NCBI GenBank assembly: GCA_963830385.1
Contig: CAWHMD010000009.1
Location: forward strand, 846,449 to 910,448
Length of the DNA: 64,000 nt
Direction of reading: 5' to 3'
DNA from: Bog-532 sp963830385
Lineage (GTDB): Bacteria; Actinomycetota; Actinomycetes; Streptosporangiales; Streptosporangiaceae
A program made the position numbers and the translations under genes. Under the pieces are notes generated by a model. It saw only the letters and a program-made list of their open reading frames with translations. It had not been told where the DNA came from and did not search any database. Positions 42,605 through 51,509 of this stretch are shown here, one piece after another; the first letter of the stretch is position 1, and the number at the start of each line of letters is the position of its first letter.

Positions 42605-44167
42605 TCATCCTGTTTCACCCGGTAGCGGATAGATCGTTATCTGTAACTGATTTGTCCGGGCCCGGAGCTGGCCGGGCAGGCAGAGCCACACCAGCGCGAT
42701 CACCGCCGCCAGCCGGATCGCGGGGGACACGTAGTGCCAGTCGTAGCCGAACGCGGTGTTGAGCCAGGCCGGCCAGATCCGCTCGTCGGTCGCCAGGATG
42801 AAGACGGTCGTCGGGAACAGCAGGCGGATCAGCACCACCCAGTCCAGCCGGGACAGCGGGTACAGCGCGATCAGGCAGATGGCCATCACGTCGTACCAGG
42901 GCCGCTGGAACGGGTAGACGAACAGCCAGGCCAGGCTGAGGGCCAGCGCGGGCCGGATCGCGGGCAGGTCCTCGAAACCGGCGGGGTCGGGCAGCCGCCA
43001 CCACAGGAGCGCCGCCATCGCCACGGTGAGGATGACCGACACCACCACCAGCCCGGACGAGGAGGAGGTGGCGGTGGCCGTGTTCCGCAGCGACGGGTCG
43101 ATCAGCTGGTAGAAGTTGTCGATGGTGGCGCCCTGGGCCCGGCCCGCCAGCGCTTTGACCGCGGGCTTACCCGCCAGCAGGTACCCGGGGACCAGGACCA
43201 CGAGCATCCCCGTCACCACCCCGGCCAGCGCGGCCGGTGACTTCCGGGTCGCCCAGACCGCGGCCACGCCGAACAGGCCGAAGGTGATCTTGCAGGCGGT
43301 GGCGGCGCCGATGAGCAGCCCGGCCGCGAACGACCGTGGAGCCCGCGCCCCGGTCCGGAGCAGCAGCAGGCCGCCGAAGCCGAGCGCGGCCGCCACCGCG
43401 TCGATGTGGCCGCCGGCCACCATGCCCCATAGCAGCAGCGGGTTCAGCGACCAGAGCAGGTGGGCCCGGGCCCGCCGGGCCGGGTTCCTGCGCAGCGTCC
43501 GGTCCAGGGCCAGCACCACGGCCCCGAACGCGATCGAGTTCCACAGCTTCAGCCAGAACGTGATCCGGGCGGCCGACTGATGGCCCAGCGAGGCCGCCGC
43601 CCATTCCTCGCCAGTGGCCAGCGGCCCGTAGATCGACAGCTGGTTCACCCAGGTGGGCGGGGCCAGCTGCGCGACCGGGTCGCCGGTCCGGCGGAACTGC
43701 GCGGGCCTCTCCACGTAGGGGCTGTGCCCCTTCACCACCATCTCGCCGTTGATCGCGTAGCTGACCGCGTCGGTCGACCCGGCGGGCGGCAGCACGGTCA
43801 GCGCCGCCACTGCCAGCAGCGACCCCGCCAGGAGCAGCCGCACTGGCGGCCGGGCGCCGCGGGCCACCGCGACCAGCCCGGCGCCCACGCCGATCGCCCC
43901 GGCCACTGCGGCCGCCCACAGCAGCGCGAGCACGTGCCCGGGTGGCAGGTTCAAGCTGTTCCACCACGGGGGCCCGCCCCCGGGCCGTGGCATCCGGGCC
44001 ACACCGGCGCTCGGGCCGGCCACCGACACGAAGATCATGACGAGAATCGCGGCGGCGATGGCCAGCCCCGCGAACCAGGCCAGCACCCGCGTCAGCCGGT
44101 CCGGCGCGCCCGGCGCCCCGTCCCCGGCGGCGTCCGGCACGACGGCTGGCCGGGACCGTGCTGTCAT
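42605..44167 (-). CDS. MptB-like polyprenol-phosphomannose-dependent mannosyltransferase
   Basis: 520 residues with about 12 membrane helices. The first external loop has TDAVSYAINGEMVVKGHSPYVERPAQ, the GT-C acidic loop. LLWSLNPLLLWGMVAGGHIDAVAAALGFGGLLLL matches the alpha-1,6-mannosyltransferase MptB family. It uses polyprenyl-phosphate mannose to extend a mannan on the outside of the membrane. It is the first gene of the five-gene minus-strand glycan operon. Confidence in the exact acceptor is low. Confidence 0.8.
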   Translation of the reverse strand: MTARSRPAVVPDAAGDGAPGAPDRLTRVLAWFAGLAIAAAILVMIFVSVAGPSAGVARMPRPGGGPPWWNSLNLPPGHVLALLWAAAVAGAIGVGAGLVAVARGARPPVRLLLAGSLLAVAALTVLPPAGSTDAVSYAINGEMVVKGHSPYVERPAQFRRTGDPVAQLAPPTWVNQLSIYGPLATGEEWAAASLGHQSAARITFWLKLWNSIAFGAVVLALDRTLRRNPARRARAHLLWSLNPLLLWGMVAGGHIDAVAAALGFGGLLLLRTGARAPRSFAAGLLIGAATACKITFGLFGVAAVWATRKSPAALAGVVTGMLVVLVPGYLLAGKPAVKALAGRAQGATIDNFYQLIDPSLRNTATATSSSSGLVVVSVILTVAMAALLWWRLPDPAGFEDLPAIRPALALSLAWLFVYPFQRPWYDVMAICLIALYPLSRLDWVVLIRLLFPTTVFILATDERIWPAWLNTAFGYDWHYVSPAIRLAAVIALVWLCLPGQLRARTNQLQITIYPLPGETG

Positions 44168-44532
44168 CGGGATCCTCTTCCGGTCGGAGCCGCTACGCGG
44201 GAGATAGGTTAGCTCCGCGATCCCCGACGATATTCTCTTTCCGGAGACCGATCAGCACTCTGTCTCTACGTTTGCGGCCGTGCCGGCCGGGCAAGTGCCC
44301 CAGCCGGCGACCGTGCTGACCCCTCTCAGTACGGTCGCCCGGCCGGGCGCAGCTCCCAACGTTTCCCCATCCAGGAGCCCTTGCTCCACGACGGTATGGC
44401 GCGGCCCGGCCGGCCACATCGGCAGAAATATGCAGACGGTTATGTATCTTTCAAGTGGCGATTCCGCGTAACTATGTAGGGCCCGGCTTATCCTGACCAT
44501 GCAGCGACCGGGTTCCAGATGAGGTACCAGCG
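44168..44532. other. Divergent promoter region, no gene
   Basis: The 365 bases between the MptB-like start and the LuxR coding region contain no supported ORF. They should hold promoters for the glycan operon and the LuxR gene. No clear -35/-10 pairs were found. Confidence 0.5.
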
Positions 44533-47076
44533 ATTCGCACCAACCTGCCCCAGGCACCGAACAGCTTCATCGGCCGTCAGCGCGAAGTCGCCGAACTGCT
44601 CCAGTTGGTGGCGCGGGAGCGGGCGCTGGCTCCCCGGCTGCTGTCTCTGTGCGGTCCCGGCGGTATCGGCAAGACCCGGCTGGCCCTGCACGTCCTGGCC
44701 CAGGCGGCGGAGGAGTTCCCGGACGGGGCCTGGGTGGTCGACTTGTCCGACCTGACCCAGCCCGACCTGGTGGTGTTCCGGATCGCGTCGATCCTCGGCA
44801 TCGGCGAGGAGCCATGCCGCCCGCTGCTGGACACGCTCGCCGACACGCTGGCCTCGCGGATGCTGCTGATGGCGCTGGACAACTGCGAGCACCTGATCGA
44901 CGTCTGCGCGCTGGTGTGCCAGCGGCTGCTGGCCGCCTCTCCCGGGCTGCGGCTGATCGTGACCAGCCGGGAGCCGTTGCGGGTGGCGGCCGAGCACGTG
45001 TGGCAGGTCCCCCCGCTGTCGGTGCCCCCGCTGACGATGACCGCCGACGACATGCTGGCGGTCGGTGTCGGCGAGGCGGCCTACGGGTCCGAGGCGATCT
45101 CCTTGTTCGCGGAACGGGCGGCGGCCTCGCTGCCCGGGTTCGCGGTCAGCCCGGACAACGCGGGCGCGGTCGCGACCTTGTGCCGGGCGCTGGACGGGAT
45201 GCCGCTGGCCATCGAGCTGGCCGCCGCCCGGGTCCGGGCGCTGTCGGTGGAGCAGATCGGCGCCCGCCTGGCCGACCGGTTCCGGCTGCTGACCACCGGG
45301 GACCGCACCGCGCCGGCCCGGCACCGGACGTTGCGGGCCACCATCGACTGGAGCCACGACCTGCTCACCGAGCCCGAGCGGATGTTGCTGCGGCGGCTGT
45401 CGGTGTTCGCCGGCTGGTCACTGGAAATGGCCGAGCAGGTGTGCTCCGACTCTCATCTGCCGGCCGAGGACGTCCTCGACGTGATGTCCGCCCTGGTCGA
45501 CAAGTCGCTGGTCGCGCGGGAGCGGGAGGTTCTCGGGCAGGCCCGTTACCGGCTGCTGGACTCGATCCGCGAGTACGCGGCCGCCCGCCTGGACGCGGCG
45601 GGGGAGGCCGAGGCCTTCCAGCGCCGGCTGCGCGACTACACCGTCCGGGTGGCTGAGCGGAATCTGGACACCGGCATGGCCCGGGTGTCCGCCTCGTGGC
45701 CCGAACGGGTCGACGTGTTCCGGCGCTACGACGCGGAGATGGGCAACGTGTGGCAGGTGCTGACCCGCTGCCTGGCCGCCGACGACGCCGGGACCGGGCT
45801 GCGGATCTGCACCGCGATCAGCCCCGCCTGGATCGTCCGCGGCGCGTTCGCCGAGGGCGGCGAGTGGCTGGACGCGTTCCTGGCTCTGCCCGGCCCGCCG
45901 GGTACCGGGGGCACCGTCCCGCCCGGGGTCCGCGGCCCCGCGCTGGTGGCGCGGGCGCAGCTGGCACTGCCGGCCGACCCAGTCAGCGCCGACGCCCCGG
46001 CCCGGGCCGGGCTCGAGCTGTGCCGGTCCGCGGGCCAGGACTTCTGGACCGCGGCCGCCCTCAACCTGCTAGCCGAGAGCGCACTGCACGCCGGCAACCT
46101 GCCGGAAGCGGCCGAACGGGCGGACGAGGCGCTGGCGGTGGCCGAGCAGGTCGGCGACGTCTGGCACCAGGGCTACGCGCTCGGCACCCAGGCCGCGCTG
46201 GCGGCCGCGCACGGCCGGCTGCGGGAAGCCAGCCAGCTGGCCCACGACTCGATCGACGCGATGCGCAGCATCGACCAATGCTGGGGTGTCGCCCGCGGCC
46301 TGCTCGGCCTGGCCGACCTGGCCCGGTTGCGCGGTGACCTCCGCGACGCCCACGTTCGTTATGAGGAGGCCTTGCCGATCCTGCGCGAGATCGACTCCCG
46401 CCCGCAGATCGCACGCTGCCTGGCTGGCCTCGGCCGCGCCGCCCTCGACGTCGACGAGCCCGGCGAGGCCCGCGAGTATCTGGCCGAAAGCATCCGGCTC
46501 AGCCGGTCGACCGGTTCCCGGATCGGGACCATCCGGGCGCTGGAGGCGTTCGCCGCCCTGGCCGTCCGCGAGAAGGAGCCGGACCGGGTGGTCCGGCTGA
46601 CCGCCGCCGCCAGTGCCCTGCGCGAGGCGGCCGGGCTGCCGCCCATCCGCGTGGGCAAACTCGACCGCTTCCTGGACGTCGCCCGGGAGCGCCTGGACCA
46701 GGCGGACATCGACCGCCTCTGGGCCCAGGGCCGGGTCCTCGACTCCGACGCGGCCGTCACCCTCGCCCTGAACGCCCCGCCCCTGGCCGGCGCGCCGCAG
46801 GATGTCCCCCTGGCCACCGTCCCGGTCCAGAACAGCCCGGACACCGCCGGCCAGCTACCGGCCGCCCCGCCCCACGACCCGCTGACCCCCCGCGAGCGCG
46901 AGGTGGTGGCGTTGATCGCGCGCGGCTACAGCAACAAGGCCATCGCCGACGAGCTGACCATCACCCCGGCCACCGCCGCCCGCCACGTCGCCAACATCCT
47001 GCAGAAGCTCGGCTTCACCTCCCGCACCCAGGTCGCCTGGTGGTCCGTCGCCCGCCCCCCTTCCGCCCCCCGATAA
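44533..47076 (+). CDS. LuxR-family regulator with NB-ARC-like ATPase and TPR domains
   Basis: About 847 residues. The conserved N-terminus RTNLPQAPNSFIGRQREVAELLQL has no ATG/GTG/TTG in frame. The frame carries an ATT at 44533 with GAGG eight bases before it; ATG 44519 is out of frame. Either ATT is the start, or one base is missing from the assembly. The P-loop is CGPGGIGKTRLALHV, the kinase-like core ends by residue about 320, and TPR-like helices follow to about 730. The HTH is LTPREREVVALIARGYSNKAI. The stop lies inside a copy of the dispersed repeat. The ligand and targets are unknown; the divergent glycan operon is a candidate. Confidence 0.85.
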   Translation: MRTNLPQAPNSFIGRQREVAELLQLVARERALAPRLLSLCGPGGIGKTRLALHVLAQAAEEFPDGAWVVDLSDLTQPDLVVFRIASILGIGEEPCRPLLDTLADTLASRMLLMALDNCEHLIDVCALVCQRLLAASPGLRLIVTSREPLRVAAEHVWQVPPLSVPPLTMTADDMLAVGVGEAAYGSEAISLFAERAAASLPGFAVSPDNAGAVATLCRALDGMPLAIELAAARVRALSVEQIGARLADRFRLLTTGDRTAPARHRTLRATIDWSHDLLTEPERMLLRRLSVFAGWSLEMAEQVCSDSHLPAEDVLDVMSALVDKSLVAREREVLGQARYRLLDSIREYAAARLDAAGEAEAFQRRLRDYTVRVAERNLDTGMARVSASWPERVDVFRRYDAEMGNVWQVLTRCLAADDAGTGLRICTAISPAWIVRGAFAEGGEWLDAFLALPGPPGTGGTVPPGVRGPALVARAQLALPADPVSADAPARAGLELCRSAGQDFWTAAALNLLAESALHAGNLPEAAERADEALAVAEQVGDVWHQGYALGTQAALAAAHGRLREASQLAHDSIDAMRSIDQCWGVARGLLGLADLARLRGDLRDAHVRYEEALPILREIDSRPQIARCLAGLGRAALDVDEPGEAREYLAESIRLSRSTGSRIGTIRALEAFAALAVREKEPDRVVRLTAAASALREAAGLPPIRVGKLDRFLDVARERLDQADIDRLWAQGRVLDSDAAVTLALNAPPLAGAPQDVPLATVPVQNSPDTAGQLPAAPPHDPLTPREREVVALIARGYSNKAIADELTITPATAARHVANILQKLGFTSRTQVAWWSVARPPSAPR

Positions 47077-47087
47077 CAGCAAGAAGC
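47072..47087. repeat. Dispersed repeat GATAACAGCAAGAAGC, copy 4
   Basis: Perfect copy whose TAA is the stop codon of the LuxR gene. It is preceded by CC rather than T, unlike copies 1-3. Confidence 0.85.
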
Positions 47088-47130
47088 ACCGCGACCCTCT
47101 AGCGCAAAGCCATAGCGCCCTCCCGCAAGG

Positions 47131-47604
47131 ATGTCGGATACTTCGGGGATGCCTACTCTTCACCAAGAGTCACGTAGCCAGCACCCAGCGGATCCGGTCG
47201 ACGAGGCGCTGGCCTTGATCCAGGCGTTCGCCGATACCGGGGCGACGCAAGGCGCCGACACCCTGGCGACCCGGGAGGAGGCAGTCGCCTGGCTCCGGGA
47301 GCAGGGTCTGCTGGCCGCCGGCAGTGGGCTGATGAACAACGAGTACAACGCGCTGGTCCGCCTGCGCGGGGCGCTCCGGGACGTGCTGGCCGCCCAGGCC
47401 GAAGGCCGCGACGCCGCCGACGCCGCCGACGCCGACGCCCGGCTGACCAAGGGCCTGGCCGACGGCCGGCTGGTGGTCACCGTCGGCCCGGCCGCCAGCG
47501 TCGAGCTGAACACGGCCGCCCGCGCCGCCTACCCCACGATCGTGGCCAGCCTGGCCGTCGCTATAGCGCGGGCCGCCGCGGCCGGCCGCTGGCCCGCGCG
47601 CTAG
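47131..47604 (+). CDS. ABATE-domain protein lacking the CGNR zinc finger
   Basis: 157 residues. The N-terminal ABATE domain of stress-type regulators is recognised by EEAVAWLREQGLLAAGSGLMNNEYNALVRLRGALRDVLAAQ. Full-length relatives continue with a C-terminal CGNR zinc finger (an LCANPDC...CGNR pattern). Here the protein stops at GRWPAR with no finger in any frame after 47604. It is probably a truncated or specialised form. ATG 47131 and ATG 47149 are both possible starts. Confidence 0.78.
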   Translation: MSDTSGMPTLHQESRSQHPADPVDEALALIQAFADTGATQGADTLATREEAVAWLREQGLLAAGSGLMNNEYNALVRLRGALRDVLAAQAEGRDAADAADADARLTKGLADGRLVVTVGPAASVELNTAARAAYPTIVASLAVAIARAAAAGRWPAR

Positions 47605-47658
47605 CCGGCGCCGGAGCCCGAGCCCGAGCCGGAGCCCGCACCACCCGCCAGCGGAGCG

Positions 47659-49275
47659 CTAACGGCAGGCACTACCGAACGTCCGCAGCGCGGGCATCAC
47701 GTTGTGGTTCCACACCAGGATCTCGTAGAGCCCCACCCGGGCGGTCTGGACCGGCGCGCCGAACTGGGCCGCGGCCTGGGCGGCGGTGCCGCTCATGCCC
47801 GCCCCGCTGGTCAGGCCGAGCACCAGGAAGCTGGCCGTGTTCGGCCGCCGGTACCAGGTATCCCTGGACTCCCAGGTGTCGGGCGTGAACCGGCCACAGT
47901 ACGACACCACCGGCCTGACCTGGACCTGGCCGCCGGTGGCGACGGTGGTGATGTTGGCCGCCCAGTAGTCGCCGATCCCCGCCGTGAGGTGCTGGCTGGT
48001 CAGCCAGGACGCCACCGACTGGGTGATCGGCGGCTGGGCGGGCCGGGTGGCGTTGTACACCAGCGCGCCCGCGTAACAGGCCAGCACGGCCAGCAGCACC
48101 GGGCGGAGCGCCCGCAGCCGGGGTGTGCCGGGCAGCAGCCGTCCCGCCAGGGCCGCGCCGAACGGGAGCACGGCGGCCAGCTCGTGAGTGGCCCCGAGGT
48201 CAATCGCCTGGGTGCTGAACATGTACGCCGCCAGGTCGATGACCAGGCCCAGGAACAGAATCGGGGTGACGCGGTCGGAGCTGGAGAGCAGCCGCCGCCC
48301 CGCCACCCAGATCGCGCAGGCGGCCAGCGCCACCCCGGCCAGGTGCACCAGGGCGACCACCGCGGTGATCCCGAGCCGCTGGTTGAAGAAGTCGGCCCCG
48401 AACAGCGTCAGCACCGACTCGATGGTCAGCGACACGTTGTGCGGCAGTTGCGCCGAAGGGATGAAGACGGCCTTGGTCGGGGCCACGTGGAAGCCCCCGA
48501 CGCGGTAGATGAGCTTGAGCCCGGCCGTGGCCACCAGCACCGAGGCGGCCGCCCCGCCCAGCAGGCCCGCGTCGATCCGCCACGACGGCCGCCGCTGCAG
48601 GAGCCGGATGACCGCGATGATGATGACCGGCAGCGCCCCCACGTACACGGCCATCGTGTCGGCGATTTCCACCCAGGTGAGCAGCAGGCCGACCAGGACG
48701 GGCAGGTACCAGCGGTCCGGTAGCCGGTCGATCAGCAGCCAGATGAACACCAGCGGGACCTGGGTGCCGATGTGGTCCGGTGACGACAGCAGGGTGCCCG
48801 CGCTGAACGTGGGGCCGGGGGCCAGCATGATCCCGGCCGCCACCAGCATCCGGGTCAGCCCGGCGGTGCCGGTCGAACGGCCCTTGGCCAGCAGCGCCAC
48901 CAGCACCAGCAGCAGCGTGTAGGTGGCGGCGCCCGCCAGGTGGATCACCGACGCGTTCAGCCCGCGGAACAGCTCGACCAGCATGTACTCGGGCAGCTCG
49001 GTCGTGTAGAACGACACGTCCGAGAGCGACCAGCCGCGCAGCAGCAGGTTGCCGTGCAGCATGTCCCAGGCCTGAAGCACGTTGCCGGCGCCGTCTGAGT
49101 CGGTCCCCAGCGACCGGGACTGGCCCAGGTAGGCGAGGTAGAGCAGCACGATCGCGGCCGCGCAGCCCGCTGCCAGCAGGCCGGTCCGGCGCCGCTCGCG
49201 TCCGTCCGGGGGAGCGGCTTCGTCCGGATCGGCGGCAGCCGTCCCGTCGGTGCCGGTTTCGCTGTCCAGTGACAC
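47659..49275 (-). CDS. Polytopic membrane protein, GT-C-like
   Basis: 538 residues with about ten hydrophobic helices. The first external loop is GTDSDGAGNVLQAWDMLHGNLLLRGWSLSDVSFYTTELPEY, acidic as in GT-C enzymes. The C-terminal soluble part contains SASWLTSQHLTAGIGDYWAANI. I recognise no named family. It lies beside the glycan operon but on its own, 116 bases from the tetR stop. Confidence 0.72.
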   Translation of the reverse strand: MSLDSETGTDGTAAADPDEAAPPDGRERRRTGLLAAGCAAAIVLLYLAYLGQSRSLGTDSDGAGNVLQAWDMLHGNLLLRGWSLSDVSFYTTELPEYMLVELFRGLNASVIHLAGAATYTLLLVLVALLAKGRSTGTAGLTRMLVAAGIMLAPGPTFSAGTLLSSPDHIGTQVPLVFIWLLIDRLPDRWYLPVLVGLLLTWVEIADTMAVYVGALPVIIIAVIRLLQRRPSWRIDAGLLGGAAASVLVATAGLKLIYRVGGFHVAPTKAVFIPSAQLPHNVSLTIESVLTLFGADFFNQRLGITAVVALVHLAGVALAACAIWVAGRRLLSSSDRVTPILFLGLVIDLAAYMFSTQAIDLGATHELAAVLPFGAALAGRLLPGTPRLRALRPVLLAVLACYAGALVYNATRPAQPPITQSVASWLTSQHLTAGIGDYWAANITTVATGGQVQVRPVVSYCGRFTPDTWESRDTWYRRPNTASFLVLGLTSGAGMSGTAAQAAAQFGAPVQTARVGLYEILVWNHNVMPALRTFGSACR

Positions 49276-49391
49276 CCGTCTGCCTTCCCCGTCGGCTCAG
49301 GCCCGGTGGCGGCGATTGGAATACCCGATCCTACTTATCTGGCTATTTCCGCGCGCGGATGAAGCCTGATTGCCAGGCCGGCGGCTGAGGG

Positions 49392-49970
49392 TCAGGCCGG
49401 AGGCTGGAGGCCCTGACGGGCCACCGCGACCATCCGGTCCAGCGCGGCCGGATCGCCCGCCCGGGTCAGGCAGCCGCCGATCAGCGCCTTGACGTCGGCC
49501 ACGTCGACGTCCGGGCGGACGGCACCCGCGCGCTGCGCCCGGTCCAGCAGCCGGGCCAGCGCGGTCATCGGGTCGACACCGTCGCGCCGGGCCGCCTCGT
49601 CCAGGTCGTAACCGGCGCCGGTCAGCGCCTCGGCCAGGCCCAGGTTGGCGGCCCCTTCGCCGATGAGCCTGCTGAAAAAGCCGAAAAAGGCCGCGCCGGG
49701 GTCGGTGTCAGACAGCAGTGCGGTGGCCTCCTCGGACAGCTGCCCGGCCCGGCTGAGCAGGATCGCCTCGAACAGCGCCTCTTTGGTGGGAAAATGCCGG
49801 CTGACGGTGCCCGTCCCGACGCCGGCCCGGCGCGCGATCTCCTGGACCGGGACCGACAGCCCCTCGGTGGCGAACGCCTGCACGGCCACGGCCAGGATCC
49901 GGGCCCGGTTGCGGCGCGCGTCCGCCCGCAGCCTCGGCTCGGCCGCCTGGCCGGTTTGCCCGTCGTTCAT
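49392..49970 (-). CDS. TetR-family regulator
   Basis: 192 residues. The HTH reads ARILAVAVQAFATEGLSVPVQEIARRAGVGTGTVSRHFPTKEALFEAIL. It follows another tetR gene with only four bases between. Tandem TetR genes of this kind usually arise by capture of neighbouring regulators. Its target may be the SDR gene at 51510. The GAGGAG ribosome site is directly adjacent to the ATG. Confidence 0.9.
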   Translation of the reverse strand: MNDGQTGQAAEPRLRADARRNRARILAVAVQAFATEGLSVPVQEIARRAGVGTGTVSRHFPTKEALFEAILLSRAGQLSEEATALLSDTDPGAAFFGFFSRLIGEGAANLGLAEALTGAGYDLDEAARRDGVDPMTALARLLDRAQRAGAVRPDVDVADVKALIGGCLTRAGDPAALDRMVAVARQGLQPPA

Positions 49971-49974
49971 CTCC

Positions 49975-50553
49975 TCATCCTGCCAGCCCGGGCTGCTCCG
50001 GCCCGCTGTCGCCGCCGAGGGCGGCGGTGAGCCAGGGCCGCAGGACGGTCTCGACCTGCTCGGCCGGGATCTCGGCGCTGAGCGCGTCGAGCTTGAGGAA
50101 GTGGCGGGCGACGGTCAGCCCGAGGATGCTGCTCACGATCAGCGCCGCCCGCAGCTCGGCGTCGTCACGGTCGCTGGCCCGGGCCAGGTTGGCGACCCGC
50201 TCGTTCAGGAAGTCGCGCATGGCGCTGGTCGCCTCCGGCGCGGTGAGCATCGACCGGACCAGCGCGCGGGTTTCGGGCGGTGGCTCGCTCAGCCGGACGT
50301 CGAGGACGTCGAACAGGTGCCCGGCCACATCGTCGCCGGTACTCATCGCGGGCAGCCGGGCGGCGATCGCGAACAGGTCGCTCTTCGAGCCGTAGTGCTG
50401 GATGACCAGGGAGGGATCGACCCCGGCGCGCTGGGCGATCGCGCGCACGGTCGTCCCCTCCAGCCCCCGCTCGCCGAACTCGGCCTGGGCCGCCTCCAGG
50501 ATCCGCTGGGCGCTGGCGGCCCGCTTGGCCGCCCGGCTGGTTGGTTGGCTCAC
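49975..50553 (-). CDS. TetR-family regulator
   Basis: 192 residues from GTG 50551-50553. The HTH reads AQRILEAAQAEFGERGLEGTTVRAIAQRAGVDPSLVIQHYGSKSDLFAIAA. The C-terminal domain is TetR_C-like (LIVSSILGLTVARHFLKLDAL). It is divergent from the SDR gene at 50685. A 9-bp inverted repeat, 18 bases upstream of its start, is the likely operator. Confidence 0.9.
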   Translation of the reverse strand: MSQPTSRAAKRAASAQRILEAAQAEFGERGLEGTTVRAIAQRAGVDPSLVIQHYGSKSDLFAIAARLPAMSTGDDVAGHLFDVLDVRLSEPPPETRALVRSMLTAPEATSAMRDFLNERVANLARASDRDDAELRAALIVSSILGLTVARHFLKLDALSAEIPAEQVETVLRPWLTAALGGDSGPEQPGLAG

Positions 50554-50571
50554 GGATTTGACTCTACAGCT

Positions 50572-50601
50572 GTTGAGCGAGCATGCTGGTTTTCGCTCAA
50601 C
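50572..50601. promoter_or_regulatory. Candidate TetR operator
   Basis: Perfect 9-bp arms GTTGAGCGA and TCGCTCAAC with a 12-base spacer, between tetR (50553) and the SDR gene (50685). Confidence 0.65.
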
Positions 50602-50684
50602 AAATCATGAGCCAAAGGCGATGGACGCGGCCGGCGTCGACGTCCAGACCCTCCCGATCGCCCCGCCCGGGACCAGGAGCAACC

Positions 50685-51392
50685 GTGAACCCCACCTCCC
50701 CGAACGCCTCCGTGCTGCTGATCGGCGCCTCCCGCGGCCTCGGCCACGCGATCGCGGCCGAGTACCTCGACCGCGGCTCGCACGTGGTGGCGACCGTCCG
50801 CGGCACCGGCCGCACCGGGCTCGACGACCTGCAGGACCGGGCGGACGGCCGGCTGGAGATCGAGCATGTCGACATCAACGAGCCCGAGCAGGTCGGTGCG
50901 CTGCGCGACCGGCTGGCGGGCCGGACGTTCGACCTGCTGTTCGTCAACGCCGGCGTCACCCAGCACGACCCGGAGACGACCGCCGCCGACGTCACCACCG
51001 CGGAGTTCACCCGCCTGCTGGTCACCAACGCGCTGAGCCCGATGCGGGTGATCGAGACCCTCGGCGGCCTCGTGCCCGCCGACGGCACGATCGCGATCAT
51101 GTCCTCCGGGCAGGGCAGCGTGGCCAACAACGAGCGCGGCGGCTTCGAGATCTACCGGGCCAGCAAGTCCGCCCTCAACCAGCTCATGCGCAGCTACACC
51201 GCCCGGCACCGCGACGACCCGCGGACGCTGCTGCTCACCGCGCCCGGCTGGGTCAAGACCGACCTCGGCGGCCCCGGCGCCCGCCTCACCATCGGCGAGA
51301 GCATCCCCAGCCTTGTCACCGCCATCGACGCCCAGCGCGGCCACGGCGGCCTGCAGTACCTCGACTACCAGGGCCAGACCGTCGCCTGGTAA
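50685..51392 (+). CDS. Short-chain dehydrogenase/reductase
   Basis: 235 residues from GTG 50685 behind AGGAG. The NAD(P) motif is VLLIGASRGLGHAIAAEYL, and the middle has LLFVNAGVTQ. The active-site Tyr-x3-Lys is YRASKSALNQLM. The SDR removes or adds hydride to an alcohol/carbonyl substrate of unknown identity. It is probably repressed by the divergent TetR. Confidence 0.9.
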   Translation: MNPTSPNASVLLIGASRGLGHAIAAEYLDRGSHVVATVRGTGRTGLDDLQDRADGRLEIEHVDINEPEQVGALRDRLAGRTFDLLFVNAGVTQHDPETTAADVTTAEFTRLLVTNALSPMRVIETLGGLVPADGTIAIMSSGQGSVANNERGGFEIYRASKSALNQLMRSYTARHRDDPRTLLLTAPGWVKTDLGGPGARLTIGESIPSLVTAIDAQRGHGGLQYLDYQGQTVAW

Positions 51393-51431
51393 GCACCCTG
51401 CCCCAGCCCGCCCGCCCCAGCCCGTCCAGCC

Positions 51432-51481
51432 TTGACAAGCGGGACGCCCATCCCGGATAGTAACCGGGATGGGTATCCCGC
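51432..51481 (+). promoter_or_regulatory. Promoter with tandem dyads upstream of SDR gene
   Basis: A -35 TTGACA (51432-51437) and -10-like GATAGT (51456-51461) have an 18-base spacer. Two 16-bp dyads, CGGGACGCCCATCCCG (51440-51455) and CGGGATGGGTATCCCG (51465-51480), are spaced exactly 25 bases apart and together form a longer inverted repeat. The second dyad is followed by CTTTTT, so it could also be a terminator for the preceding SDR gene. A TetR-type repressor site is the preferred reading. Confidence 0.65.
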
Positions 51482-51509
51482 TTTTTCATCGGAAAATCGG
51501 AGGGCAGCC

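Noticed and set aside
47616..47640. GAGCCC-rich tandem stretch after the ABATE gene
   Set aside because: It is a short low-complexity patch typical of GC-rich DNA, with no regular pattern worth recording as a repeat.
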